From: Rossellomorea aquimaris
Lineage (GTDB): Bacteria > Bacillota > Bacilli > Bacillales > Bacillaceae_B
Direction: 5' to 3'
Length of the DNA stretch: 64,000 bases
Assembly: GCF_001877785.1 (NCBI RefSeq)
Contig: NZ_MINN01000150.1
Coordinates: 1 to 64,000, forward strand
A program made the translations under genes and the position numbers. Below the pieces are notes generated by a model that saw only the letters and a list, made by a program, of their open reading frames with translations, did no database searches and had not been told where the DNA came from. Shown piece by piece: positions 51,673 to 63,275 of this stretch. Numbering within the stretch: position 1 is the first letter of the stretch; each line of letters opens with the position of its first letter.

Positions 51673-53031
51673 TCACCCGCCTAATTTCCAGGCAAGGACA
51701 TCCCTCAGGAACTCAGGCATGAAGTATTTCTTATCCAGCCTCGCGAGGTCGGGGAAAAAATGACCGAATGTGAACATGTCGGGGATGGCAAGTTTATATG
51801 TTTCTTTTGGAAGGATTTCACTTCCATTTATATAAATCTTTTGTTTCTCTTCTTCAAACACAATCCCGCTATAAACGAACTCTCCCATGATCTTCCCCCG
51901 GAAGCCGAGACCTTTCAGCTGAAGATGCGGCCATTCTTCATTAAAAGTCATTTTAATGAGCTCCTTCAATTCCGCTCCAGAAAGTTCGATCAGACAGGGG
52001 TTGATCGGGTGAGGGAGAATATGATGAAGGTCCCTCCTGGTCACTGCCCCTTCACTCAATCCCTCAATGAGAAGTCCCGCGTTCAGGAACGAACAATCCG
52101 CGCTGCACCATTCCTTCAGGGCATCGCACAGAAGACCTGGAAGCGGTGAAGGTTTGAACCATTCAGCCTGTAAAGGTTCCGGCAAACGGGCAACTTCTGT
52201 CTCCAGTAAATGTTCTCCCTCTCTGTACCATTGCTCCCTTTCTTCCACTTCATGAACTGACTTCGGAAGATCTTCGTGTGCGTAAAGCCGCGCTTTCTTG
52301 GACAGAACCATCTTTTTGGCGGGATCCACTTCGATCATCATATGCCCGACATAGTGTCCAAACTTCCCAGCAGCCCCCAGCATCACACCATTTATTTCTT
52401 TCCCTTCATGCAGGATATGATGTGTGTGGGCACCCAAGACCACATCGATTTCAGGGAAGGAAGAGGCAATGAGTTCATCGTCCCTGATCCCGAGATGCGA
52501 CAGGAGTACCAGCACATCGGCTTCATCTTTTACGAGTTCCACCTGCTTTTTCAGCTCCTCAAGCGGAGGGGTGATATTCCAGCCCAGCGCCTTGTAAAAA
52601 GGAAGGAAGTGAGCCGTCAAACCGAGGACTGCAACCTTCAGTCCAGACCCTGTTTCATAAATATGATGGGGTTTAACCCAGCTGGGAACTTCATTATCAC
52701 TGTTTAACAGATTCCCTACTATCACATCGAATTCAGCGTCTTTATACAGACTTTCCAGATCTTCATATTCGAGAGTGATCCCTTCGTTATTCCCGATCGT
52801 GACGGCATCATAGCCCGCTTCATTAAGAAGGCCGACATTTCCCTTTCCCAATGTAGCTTCCGTATATGGATGCCAGCGGTCTGCATGATCTCCGATATCG
52901 AAAAGAAATACTTCTTCTCCTTCGGTGACATGCCATTCTTTTCTTTTTTTCAAAAAATCCCGAATCCTTGACCAATGTTCAAAATGACTGTGAAGGTCAT
53001 TGGTATGGTAGATATGAATGGTTTCTTTCAT
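51673..53031 (-). CDS. yunD: YunD, UshA-type metallophosphatase/5'-nucleotidase without signal peptide
   Basis: The 452-aa protein has the metallophosphoesterase motifs IYHTNDLHSHFEHW (residues 6-19), FDIGDHADRW, TIGNNE, VLLSHLGIRDDE and LGAHTHHIL, binding two metals. A 5'-nucleotidase C-terminal domain starts near residue 300. Classical UshA enzymes are exported, but this protein has no signal peptide and should be cytosolic. Substrate unknown. GGGAGAG precedes the ATG. Confidence 0.88.
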   Translation of the reverse strand: MKETIHIYHTNDLHSHFEHWSRIRDFLKKRKEWHVTEGEEVFLFDIGDHADRWHPYTEATLGKGNVGLLNEAGYDAVTIGNNEGITLEYEDLESLYKDAEFDVIVGNLLNSDNEVPSWVKPHHIYETGSGLKVAVLGLTAHFLPFYKALGWNITPPLEELKKQVELVKDEADVLVLLSHLGIRDDELIASSFPEIDVVLGAHTHHILHEGKEINGVMLGAAGKFGHYVGHMMIEVDPAKKMVLSKKARLYAHEDLPKSVHEVEEREQWYREGEHLLETEVARLPEPLQAEWFKPSPLPGLLCDALKEWCSADCSFLNAGLLIEGLSEGAVTRRDLHHILPHPINPCLIELSGAELKELIKMTFNEEWPHLQLKGLGFRGKIMGEFVYSGIVFEEEKQKIYINGSEILPKETYKLAIPDMFTFGHFFPDLARLDKKYFMPEFLRDVLAWKLGG

Positions 53032-53056
53032 GTTACTCTCACTCTCCCGATGGAGG

Positions 53057-53887
53057 TTATCCCGTTATGCTCTGATAAATCAATCGTAATCCTATAAATA
53101 TCAAAATGATCCGCAGTACTTTCACAAGGACCTTGGATTCCAGCTTGGTGTTCACGAATGAACCGATCTTCGCCCCGAACCATGCCCCCGGAATCAGCGC
53201 AAGTGCATACAGCCACTTAACGTTCCCAAGGGCAACATGTGTGCCCGAACTGACGAGTGCTGATAGAAACACCATGAACATCGATGTCGCCACAGCTACA
53301 TGAGGCGGGAATAGGAAGACCAAGATCATGGCAGGCACCATCAAAGATCCACCGCCGATCCCGAACAATCCTGAAGTGAATCCCACAAGGAGTGCGATCA
53401 TCGCGCCGATCACCGGCGGGTAGCCGTAATGAAAGGTGTTCCCGGACGGATCGGTGAATTCCCTTTGAAAAGAGGCATTCTTAAACGTTTCAATCGGCTT
53501 CAGTTTATCCCTGACCATCAAGATGACAGCCATCACTATCATGAATATCCCAAAATAAAGATTGAAGTCTTCCATATTCAAATATTTGTTTACCCATGCT
53601 CCTATGATCGAACCCGGGCCTGCTCCCGCAAAGAAAATCAATCCGCTTTTATAATCGACGGTCTTATGCTTGAGATAGGCTAGAGTAGAAGACAGCCCCG
53701 TGAAGATCATGACCAAGAGCGATGTGCCGACTGCAGTCTGCGGAGTGATGTTTTCAAGCCAGCCAGTATATGTACCAAAATAAATCAATGCAGGGACGAC
53801 GATGACTCCACCGCCAAGGCCGACAAGGGAGCCGAGTGTCCCGGCAAATAAACCGATACATATCAATACGATCCATTCCACTGCCAC
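53057..53887 (-). CDS. yunE: YunE, TauE/SafE-family membrane transporter
   Basis: The 276-aa protein has about eight helices in two repeats, each carrying the family signature: FAGTLGSLVGLGGGVIVVPA near residues 14-33 and GFTSGLFGIGGGSLMVPAMI near 170-190. TauE/SafE proteins export sulfite, sulfoacetate or related anions; the substrate is not shown. It starts at GTG (53887) behind GGAGATGA, with a second GTG two codons later as an alternative. yunD follows 25 bases later on the same strand. Confidence 0.88.
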   Translation of the reverse strand: MAVEWIVLICIGLFAGTLGSLVGLGGGVIVVPALIYFGTYTGWLENITPQTAVGTSLLVMIFTGLSSTLAYLKHKTVDYKSGLIFFAGAGPGSIIGAWVNKYLNMEDFNLYFGIFMIVMAVILMVRDKLKPIETFKNASFQREFTDPSGNTFHYGYPPVIGAMIALLVGFTSGLFGIGGGSLMVPAMILVFLFPPHVAVATSMFMVFLSALVSSGTHVALGNVKWLYALALIPGAWFGAKIGSFVNTKLESKVLVKVLRIILIFIGLRLIYQSITG

Positions 53888-53928
53888 TCATCTCCAATTC
53901 TTATTTCAAAAACGTTCCCCGGCTGCAC

Positions 53929-54780
53929 TTACTCCTGGAATAAATCCAGCTGCTTCGGTGCAAGCCCTTCATATTCAATCCCGAGCATATCAATCAGCTG
54001 CTTGGCATTGTCCGCCGCGTCTCCGCCGGAATTGTTATTAAAGAGGACATACACATCCTTCGACTCATCATGGAGCTTGTGGATATGGGGGATCCACTCT
54101 TTTAATTCTGCTTCATTGTAACGATATAAATACCTGACTTCACGCCATTCATCCCCGCTGCCGGTCTTATTCCACCCATGGACGTTGCGGCCATGGAACC
54201 GGATGAGCGTGGCACCTTCATGAGTCGCCTCCGTCACTCTCGGGATCGACCCTTCCCCTGCCTGGGGTTCGTCACAAACACTGTGAATCCAGCCTTGATC
54301 CTTCATGAATTCAAGTGTCTTTTCCTTGAACTGAGGGTAGTACCAGCTTTGATGGCGAAATTCGAGTGCCAGCGGCAGATCATCGAGCTGTTCTTTACAG
54401 TATCTGATGTAGGCGACATTATCCCTGTTGCAGTCAAACCAGGGAGGAAACTGCAGAAGGACCATAGCGAGTTTCCCACCTTCCAGATACGGAGAGAGTG
54501 AATCCCTGAAAGCACGGAACATCTCCTCTTTCGTGTCAAAAGGGATATCACCGCGCTGATGGCCGGTCATGCCCTGATATGCCTTTACAATAAATTTAAA
54601 ATCTTCGGGCGTCTCCCTCACCCACTTCTCGGCATTGCGTATAGGCTGGACGGCATAAAAGCTCGCATCCACTTCCACAACCGGAAAATGCGCACCATAT
54701 TCTTTCAGCTTGTCCCGCGGGGAGACGTTATCATACAACGTATCATGATCGCCCCATCCGGTCACTCCAATATAAATCAT
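53929..54780 (-). CDS. yunF: YunF, DUF72 protein (TIM-barrel)
   Basis: The 283-aa protein matches DUF72: IYIGVTGWGDHDTLYDN at the start, VEVDASFYAVQPIRNAEKWV near 35-54, FVLLQFPPWF-like strand, LALEFRHQSWY near 145-155 and VYVLFNNNSGGDAADNA near the end. It is a predicted TIM-barrel of unknown function, conserved in Bacillus. AAGGTGA precedes the ATG. It leads a run with yunE and yunD on the same strand. Confidence 0.88.
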   Translation of the reverse strand: MIYIGVTGWGDHDTLYDNVSPRDKLKEYGAHFPVVEVDASFYAVQPIRNAEKWVRETPEDFKFIVKAYQGMTGHQRGDIPFDTKEEMFRAFRDSLSPYLEGGKLAMVLLQFPPWFDCNRDNVAYIRYCKEQLDDLPLALEFRHQSWYYPQFKEKTLEFMKDQGWIHSVCDEPQAGEGSIPRVTEATHEGATLIRFHGRNVHGWNKTGSGDEWREVRYLYRYNEAELKEWIPHIHKLHDESKDVYVLFNNNSGGDAADNAKQLIDMLGIEYEGLAPKQLDLFQE

Positions 54781-55098
54781 CCGTATTCACCTTCTTTTGC
54801 AGTGATGAACTTCTTTCAGTTTGTTTTTCATTTTATCATAGGGATATATGGATTCGTAGTGATTGGTACTATTTTTGAAATTTCAATATAAAATCAATTC
54901 CCGATAACTGTCTGAAATAAACAGATACCCCTTCTGCCGGCTCTTTCTGAAAGGCTCTTTTCACATATTTTTGTTTAGAAAGAACGGGAACCTGTCCCGC
55001 TCTGCCGTTGTATCTGTCCCCGTGGTGAGTTCAGTCTTCCTGGTCTTCCACAGACATGCTATTATTTTGGATACACTTGGTATTTGGTGGAAATTCAC

Positions 55099-55207
55099 AA
55101 AATCGAAAGAATAACCAGCTAAATTCGAAGAAAAAAGGTGGAATTTAAAAGATTATCGACCCATTTTCAGAGATTATCACCGAATATCGAAAGAATAACC
55201 AATTCAT
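55099..55207. repeat. Phased 21-bp repeat array E (core AGATTATC / AGAATAACC)
   Basis: The AGA that opens each unit occurs at 55108, 55129, 55150, 55171 and 55192, an exact 21-base period. Units read AGATTATCGACCCATTTTC, AGATTATCACCGAATATCG and AGAATAACCAATTCATTTC. It lies in the 740-base gap between yunF and sufB. The part of the gap before it (54781-55090) shows no gene. Confidence 0.82.
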
Positions 55208-55299
55208 TTCCAATTACAGTTGCCGTCACCCTCATATTTACTCGATCAATGGCCATCTAACAAAGTCCTGCTCCTAAATGTGACTGGATTCACCGCTAA

Positions 55300-55465
55300 A
55301 AAAGCATTAATCCGGCAACTAACTTGCTTTGCACATAAGAAAATACCGGCATTTGCGTATTTTCGGCTTATCCGTCCGCCTATTTGAGCACCTTCTCAAA
55401 CTATATTAGGGCTGCAAGCCAATTTAAGAAAAGCAGCACCCTTTTAGAAAACAGACTTCAGAAAT
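55300..55465 (+). repeat. Folded interspersed element P2
   Basis: The inner stem GAAAATAC (55339-55346) pairs with GTATTTTC (55357-55364), as in P1. The upstream TTGCTT and the downstream AAAAGCAGCAC and TTAGAAAACAG words also match P1, in the same order and orientation. The outer stem is more degenerate than in P1. Confidence 0.55.
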
Positions 55466-55469
55466 AGAA

Positions 55470-55503
55470 AAACCCCCTGGCCGCAATTAAAGCAGCAAGG
55501 GGG
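55470..55503 (-). terminator. Terminator of the suf operon
   Basis: CCCCCTTGCTGC pairs imperfectly with GCGGCCAGGGGG around an AT-rich loop, followed by TTTTT on the minus strand, 20 bases past sufB. Confidence 0.85.
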
Positions 55504-55523
55504 AAATCATATAAACTATAGTA

Positions 55524-56921
55524 TTATCCGATTGAACCTTCCATCTCAAACTTGATCAGGCGGTTCATTTCAACTGCGTATTCCATTGGAAGTTCTTTCG
55601 TGAATGGCTCGATGAAGCCCATTACGATCATTTCTGTTGCTTCTTCCTCTGAAATTCCGCGGCTCATCAGATAGAATAATTGTTCTTCAGATACTTTCGA
55701 TACCTTCGCTTCGTGTTCTAACGAGATGTTGTCGTTAAGAATTTCGTTATAAGGAATCGTATCGGAAGTTGACTGATTATCCATTATCAGCGTGTCACAC
55801 TCAATGTTCGAGCGTGCACCTTCCGCTTTGCGTCCGAAGTGGACGATGCCGCGGTATGTTACTTTACCGCCGTGCTTGGAAATCGACTTCGATACGATTG
55901 TTGAAGAAGTGTTCGGTGCCAAGTGAATCATCTTAGCTCCTGCGTCCTGGTGCTGACCTTTACCTGCAAGCGCGATGGAAAGTGTCATACCGCGGGCGCC
56001 TTCTCCTTTAAGGATTACTGCCGGATATTTCATCGTCAGTTTAGATCCGATGTTTCCGTCTACCCATTCCATTGTTGCGTTTGCTTCACACACAGCACGC
56101 TTCGTTACCAGGTTGAATACGTTGTTCGCCCAGTTTTGAATTGTCGTGTAACGGCAGTAAGCATCTTTTTTGATAATGATTTCAACTACCGCTGAGTGAA
56201 GCGAGTTCGTTGTGTAGACAGGTGCTGTACAACCTTCTACATAGTGTACGCTTGCTCCTTCATCAACAATGATCAAGGTACGTTCGAATTGACCCATATT
56301 CTCAGAGTTGATACGGAAGTACGCTTGAAGCGGCGTATCAACCTTAATTCCTTTAGGGACATAGATGAACGATCCGCCTGACCATACCGCGGAGTTCAGT
56401 GCAGCAAACTTGTTATCCGTTGGAGGGATGACTTTTGCCCAATGCTCGCGGAAAAGCTCTTCATTTTCTTTAAGGGCAGAATCTGTATCTTTGAATACGA
56501 TTCCCATATTTTCAAGATCTTCCTGCATATTGTGGTATACAACTTCTGACTCATACTGAGCAGAAACCCCTGCAAGATACTTTTGCTCAGCTTCCGGTAT
56601 ACCTAATTTATCAAACGTCTGCTTGATTTCTTCAGGTACTTCATCCCAGCTGCGCTCTGACTTTTCAGAAGGCTTAACATAGTAAGTGATCTCATCAAAG
56701 TTCAGTTCCTGCATGTCTCCGCCCCATTGAGGCATAGACATATTATAAAAATGCTCAAGTGACTTCAAACGGAAATCAAGCATCCACTTAGGCTCATCTT
56801 TCATACGAGAAATTTCTTCTACGATTTCTCGTGTCAGACCACGTTTAGAACGGAAAATTGATACGTCTTTATCGCTAAAACCGTATTTATAGTCCCCGAT
56901 CTCAGGCATTTTCTTTGCCAT
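55524..56921 (-). CDS. sufB: SufB, Fe-S scaffold subunit
   Basis: The 465-aa cytosolic protein, with SufC and SufD, forms the scaffold on which clusters are built. It has the SufBD beta-helix core ([40 protein letters not shown]) and a late [20 protein letters not shown] segment containing the cluster-binding Cys. [20 protein letters not shown] follows. It is the last gene of sufCDSUB. GGAGGAATCAAC precedes the ATG. Confidence 0.96.
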   Translation of the reverse strand: MAKKMPEIGDYKYGFSDKDVSIFRSKRGLTREIVEEISRMKDEPKWMLDFRLKSLEHFYNMSMPQWGGDMQELNFDEITYYVKPSEKSERSWDEVPEEIKQTFDKLGIPEAEQKYLAGVSAQYESEVVYHNMQEDLENMGIVFKDTDSALKENEELFREHWAKVIPPTDNKFAALNSAVWSGGSFIYVPKGIKVDTPLQAYFRINSENMGQFERTLIIVDEGASVHYVEGCTAPVYTTNSLHSAVVEIIIKKDAYCRYTTIQNWANNVFNLVTKRAVCEANATMEWVDGNIGSKLTMKYPAVILKGEGARGMTLSIALAGKGQHQDAGAKMIHLAPNTSSTIVSKSISKHGGKVTYRGIVHFGRKAEGARSNIECDTLIMDNQSTSDTIPYNEILNDNISLEHEAKVSKVSEEQLFYLMSRGISEEEATEMIVMGFIEPFTKELPMEYAVEMNRLIKFEMEGSIG

Positions 56922-56961
56922 GTTGATTCCTCCATTCTTTGATAGAGTGCCGAAGAAGAGC

Positions 56962-59931
<2,970 letters not shown>

Positions 59932-59948
59932 TATTATCCCCCTAACAC

Positions 59949-60734
59949 TTACGCTTCTTGGCCGACAGTTTCGTCTTTGATTCCGAGTTCTTCCTTGATC
60001 CAGTCATACCCTTCCGCTTCAAGGCGCTGAGCAAGTTCTGCACCGCCTGATTTCACGACGCGGCCCTGCATCATAACGTGGACGTGATCTGGTGTGATGT
60101 AGTTAAGAAGACGCTGATAGTGAGTGATGATCAAGCAGCCGAAATCTTCTCCACGCATTTTGTTGATCCCTTTTGATACAACTTTAAGAGCATCGATATC
60201 AAGTCCTGAATCGATTTCGTCAAGGATTGCAATCTTAGGCTGAAGCATCATCAACTGAAGGATTTCATTACGCTTCTTCTCACCGCCGGAGAAACCTTCG
60301 TTCAAGTAACGCTGTGCCATATCAGGATCCATTTCAAGGTATTCCATTTCAGAGTCCATTTTACGGATGAACTTCATCAGTGAAATCTCATCGCCTTCTT
60401 CGCGTCGGCTGTTGATTGCAGAGCGAAGGAAGTCCGCGTTCGTAACACCGCTGATTTCACTTGGGTACTGCATAGCAAGGAATAGACCTACCTGCGCACG
60501 CTCGTCTACTTCCATTTCAAGTACATTCTCGCCGTCGAACGTGATGCTTCCTTTTGTTACTTCATACTTAGGGTGACCCATGATAGCAGAAGATAAAGTA
60601 GATTTACCTGTACCATTCGGTCCCATTACCGCGTGGATTTCTCCACCCTTAATTTCAAGGTTAACCCCTTTCAGGATTTCCTTGCCTTCAATCTCAACAT
60701 GAAGATCTTTAATTGTTAAAGTAGAACCTGCCAT
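59949..60734 (-). CDS. sufC: SufC, ABC-type ATPase of the Fe-S scaffold
   Basis: The 261-aa ATPase drives shape changes of SufBD. It has Walker A (MGPNGTGKSTLSSAIMG near residues 36-52), the ABC signature FSGGEKKRNEILQLMML near 150, and Walker B (KIAILDEIDSGLDIDAL near 168). GGAGG lies nine bases before the ATG at 60734; the upstream frame is not used. It is the first gene of sufCDSUB. Confidence 0.96.
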   Translation of the reverse strand: MAGSTLTIKDLHVEIEGKEILKGVNLEIKGGEIHAVMGPNGTGKSTLSSAIMGHPKYEVTKGSITFDGENVLEMEVDERAQVGLFLAMQYPSEISGVTNADFLRSAINSRREEGDEISLMKFIRKMDSEMEYLEMDPDMAQRYLNEGFSGGEKKRNEILQLMMLQPKIAILDEIDSGLDIDALKVVSKGINKMRGEDFGCLIITHYQRLLNYITPDHVHVMMQGRVVKSGGAELAQRLEAEGYDWIKEELGIKDETVGQEA

Positions 60735-60812
60735 GTGTAAATACCTCCGTGACTTTATAAAATGAATGTAAGAGTTTACTCCCTTACTCATTCTCAATTT
60801 ATTATCATTACA

Positions 60813-60841
60813 ATCTTATAACAAATAAAAGGTATAATCAA
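60813..60841 (-). promoter_or_regulatory. Promoter of sufCDSUB
   Basis: TTGATT (60841-60836) and TAAGAT (60818-60813) are separated by 17 bases on the minus strand, about 80 bases before the sufC start. No Fur- or RsrR-like operator was recognised. Confidence 0.6.
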
Positions 60842-61007
60842 CTTTTTCAGAGCCTGCTGACTCGGTTATCCGGCCCGTAAATCCTTCTCTATTGTGTGCT
60901 TAAACAATCAGAAAAATGTAGACCCTGCCGCGAAGGAGCCTGTCCGGGTTTCTTCTTATATAAATAGGAAGAAATTACATGATGATAATGATGTATTTCT
61001 ATTCCCA

Positions 61008-61070
61008 CTTCCGATTTCCTTGCAAGACTTCGCTTTCCACGGGTAGCGTGTGAGCCTCCCAGGCTAATTA
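61008..61070 (-). repeat. Right-arm fragment R7 of the modular repeat
   Basis: The plus strand reads TTGCAAGACTTCGCTTTCC, ACGGGTAGCGTGTGAGCCTC, the reverse of the right arm of R3, with several substitutions and no left arm. It lies in the gap between sufC and the 65-aa gene, which holds nothing else except the terminator below. Confidence 0.75.
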
Positions 61071-61159
61071 CATGCCTAACCTTTTATAAGTTTTATTAAA
61101 GATTTCAATGAAAATAAAACATAATCATGTATTATCTGCAGTACTTTGTACCGCATTAA

Positions 61160-61197
61160 TGAAAAAAACCAGTGTCTGAATCAACACTGGTTTTCCT
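61160..61197 (-). terminator. Terminator of the 65-aa gene
   Basis: A perfect 11-bp stem (AAAACCAGTGT, 61165-61175, with 61184-61194) around an 8-base loop is followed by TTTTTTT on the minus strand, 13 bases after the stop codon at 61207. Confidence 0.88.
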
Positions 61198-61206
61198 CTG
61201 TATTTA

Positions 61207-61404
61207 TTATATATTAGCATGCACTTTTCTATCAAGTGCGGCAATCATTCTCCGGCTTTCCTTGTAATCCTGCTCTCTTTGCTTCTCTACTTGCATCCTC
61301 ACTGCATGCTTTCGTTTGTACACCTCGTATCCAATTCCATGGGCACTATGCATCGCCTTTTCCATTTCACTTGTGTACGACAAACCCTCAAGAGAGTCGA
61401 TAAT
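61207..61404 (-). CDS. Unrecognised 65-aa basic helical protein, apparent ATT start
   Basis: The frame reads IDSLEGLSYTSEMEKAMHSA and continues HGIGYEVYKRKHAVRMQVEK with a coiled-coil-like charged stretch to RKVHANI. Composition looks like a real soluble, mostly helical, basic protein. An in-frame TGA lies two codons before the apparent start, and no ATG, GTG or TTG precedes residue 8. ATT at 61404 stands seven bases after AAAGGA. A strong terminator follows 13 bases after the stop. If TTG at codon 8 were used, its only nearby site (GAGGG) would be one base away. Family and function unknown. Confidence 0.6.
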   Translation of the reverse strand: MIDSLEGLSYTSEMEKAMHSAHGIGYEVYKRKHAVRMQVEKQREQDYKESRRMIAALDRKVHANI

Positions 61405-61664
61405 GAATCATTCCTTTCAAATTTTATATTCATAACTATACTACCCCCTCCTTCTGAACACAAAACCCGAATTTCTTCATTTTTTCTTAAAAAACATATT
61501 CAGAAGATTTTTACAGGAGGGTATCATTAAGTTTTCACAAAATTCCGCCACCATACTGGCAAATGATAGGTAAGTTAGTAAATATCCAGGCGAGTGTATA
61601 AAGATGAAGCACTTACATTGATGGGGTGGTTATAAATGGACCGGCAGCCTGGATTTTCGGATGT

Positions 61665-61795
61665 AAGTTCATTTCCTTTTTTATTTATGTTCCAGTTTCC
61701 TGCTTTTTCGTTCCATATTTTAAAAATACAAACCAAATATGTGATTTTCAATTCACTTTTCGAAAATACATTCCGCTTTTCACAATTACTTGCAA
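61665..61795. repeat. Phased 20-21-bp repeat array F (array B layout on the opposite strand)
   Basis: GTTCCA-like cores occur at 61667, 61689, 61710, about 61729, 61749 and 61769 (spacing 20-22). On the minus strand the units read GTATTTTCGAAAAGTGAATT and GTATTTTTAAAATATGGAAC, close to the array B unit. It lies in the 540-base gap between the 65-aa gene and yurZ. Frames reading through it on the plus strand have no binding site and are not called. Confidence 0.65.
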
Positions 61796-61905
61796 CTTGT
61801 CGGATTATCTTAATGCAGTCGGAGCCGGCATCCTCCATGGCCCTGTATGCAAATCAAAATTTTTTACCCTCATGAACTAAAGTCCTATATATAATAGAAG
61901 AAACT

Positions 61906-61945
61906 AAAAGCGGAAGGACTCCGAACCGAGACCTTCCGCTTTCTT
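61906..61945. terminator. Terminator of yurZ
   Basis: A perfect 11-bp stem (AAAGCGGAAGG with CCTTCCGCTTT) around a 14-base loop, adjoining the yurZ stop; flanks are A- and T-rich. Confidence 0.87.
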
Positions 61946-61947
61946 AG

Positions 61948-62313
61948 TTATTGTTTAAGCTGGTTCAGTTCCTGCACGGATTGCTGTACCAGGGTGACAG
62001 CCTGGCTCATTGCTGCTCCTCCGCCGAATGCCGCGGTGACTCCGACAGCTTCAAGGATTTCCTGTTCAGAGCATCCTTCATCGAGGCATCCTTTTGTGTG
62101 GTAGATGATGCAGTATTCATCCTGTGAATAGAGGCTGATTCCAAGGGCGATCAGCTGCTTTTCTTTTTTAGAAAGGACACCCTCCCTGAAACAGTATTCA
62201 GTGAACGTATTATAATGCTGTGCAAGCTCAGGCATTTTCTCAGTGAAGATCCCGAGTCCCATTTTATAGTCATGAAGTGCCGCTTCGGTTGTGTTTCTTG
62301 GTTCCATTTGCAT
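61948..62313 (-). CDS. yurZ: YurZ, carboxymuconolactone decarboxylase/AhpD-family protein
   Basis: The 121-aa helical protein contains LSKKEKQLIALGISLYSQDE and CIIYHTKGCLDEGCSEQEIL, whose cysteines and His resemble the AhpD redox site but with a wider cysteine spacing. GVTAAFGGGAAMSQAVTLVQ follows. A thiol-peroxidase-type role is possible but unproven. GGAG precedes the ATG at 62313, and the first residues then align with YurZ; the longer frame is not used. Its position next to suf and met matches B. subtilis. Confidence 0.87.
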   Translation of the reverse strand: MQMEPRNTTEAALHDYKMGLGIFTEKMPELAQHYNTFTEYCFREGVLSKKEKQLIALGISLYSQDEYCIIYHTKGCLDEGCSEQEILEAVGVTAAFGGGAAMSQAVTLVQQSVQELNQLKQ

Positions 62314-62397
62314 CCTGTTCAACTCCATTTTCGATTTAGATTCATCGAAGATAGTATGAGCCAATCAGGAATGGTTTATGACTGAAATTTATTCATA

Positions 62398-62429
62398 AAA
62401 GAAACCCGATGGAAGCATCGGGTTTCTTA
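62398..62429. terminator. Terminator of metNPQ
   Basis: AAGAAACCCGATG pairs with CATCGGGTTTCTT around a 4-base loop, five bases after metQ; both flanks can serve as T runs. Confidence 0.9.
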
Positions 62430-62433
62430 AAAC

Positions 62434-63261
62434 TTATTCTTCTGAAACAGGAACAACCGCTCCGTCCCATTCTTTATTGATGAAGTCCTGGATTTTTTTC
62501 GAACGCAGGGCTTTGACCAGTTCTTTCACTTCTTCTTTATCTTCGTCGCCTTTGTTGACAGTGATTACATTCACATATGGAGAATCAGTATCTTCGATTG
62601 CAATTGAATCTTCAAGCGGCTTCAGTCCGGCATCGATGGCATAGTTGGAGTTGATGACCACGGCATCGCCTTCTTCATTTTCGTACATTTGAGGAAGCAT
62701 GCCTGCTTCATATTCATAATCGAATTTCAGGTTTCTTGGGTTTTCCTCAATGTCTTCAATCTGAGCCTGAGTATTCTCCACTCCATCCTTCAATGTGATG
62801 AGACCTTTCTTTTCCAATAAGCTCAGGATGCGTCCATGATCGGAAACAGAGTTACTCATCAAAATCGTTGCACCTTCCGGAAGATCTTCCAATGATTTAT
62901 ACTTCTTGGAGTAAACTCCGATCGGCTCAATATGGATTCCGCCCGCATTGACGAAATCATAACCCTCATTATCCTTCATTTGAAGCTCCATGTAAGGGAT
63001 CGTCTGGAAATAGTTTGCATCAATATCGCCGTTATCAAGATCTTTGTTCGGCAGGATGTAATCCTGATACGTCTCGATTTGAAGGTCGATTCCCTTCTCT
63101 TCCAAAATCGGCTTTACCTGTTCAAGGATTTCAGCGTGCGGTACATTCGAGGCACCCACGACCAGTTCCTTTTCATCGCTTCCCGCTCCTGAATCATTAC
63201 CGCAAGCGGCCAATCCAAAAATACTTGCTGCTGCTACTGCTCCTGCTAACCATTTTTTCAT
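62434..63261 (-). CDS. metQ: MetQ, methionine-binding lipoprotein
   Basis: The 275-aa protein has a lipoprotein signal ending GLAACGN (Cys20) and the NlpA/MetQ domain: ELVVGASNVPHAEILEQVKP near 33-52, YFQTIPYMELQMKDNEGYDF and GVYSKKYKSLEDLPEGATIL. It binds methionine outside the cell and delivers it to MetP-MetN. It is the last gene of the metNPQ operon. Confidence 0.95.
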   Translation of the reverse strand: MKKWLAGAVAAASIFGLAACGNDSGAGSDEKELVVGASNVPHAEILEQVKPILEEKGIDLQIETYQDYILPNKDLDNGDIDANYFQTIPYMELQMKDNEGYDFVNAGGIHIEPIGVYSKKYKSLEDLPEGATILMSNSVSDHGRILSLLEKKGLITLKDGVENTQAQIEDIEENPRNLKFDYEYEAGMLPQMYENEEGDAVVINSNYAIDAGLKPLEDSIAIEDTDSPYVNVITVNKGDEDKEEVKELVKALRSKKIQDFINKEWDGAVVPVSEE

Positions 63262-63275
63262 GTTGTTCTCTCCTT

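Noticed and set aside
61219-61530. Plus-strand frame of 103 aa opposite the 65-aa gene
   Set aside because: No binding site and an unlikely composition; the minus strand has a binding site, a sensible protein and a terminator.
61626-61880. Two plus-strand reading frames of 79-84 aa
   Set aside because: They run through repeat array F, have no ribosome binding site and a composition set by the AT-rich repeat.
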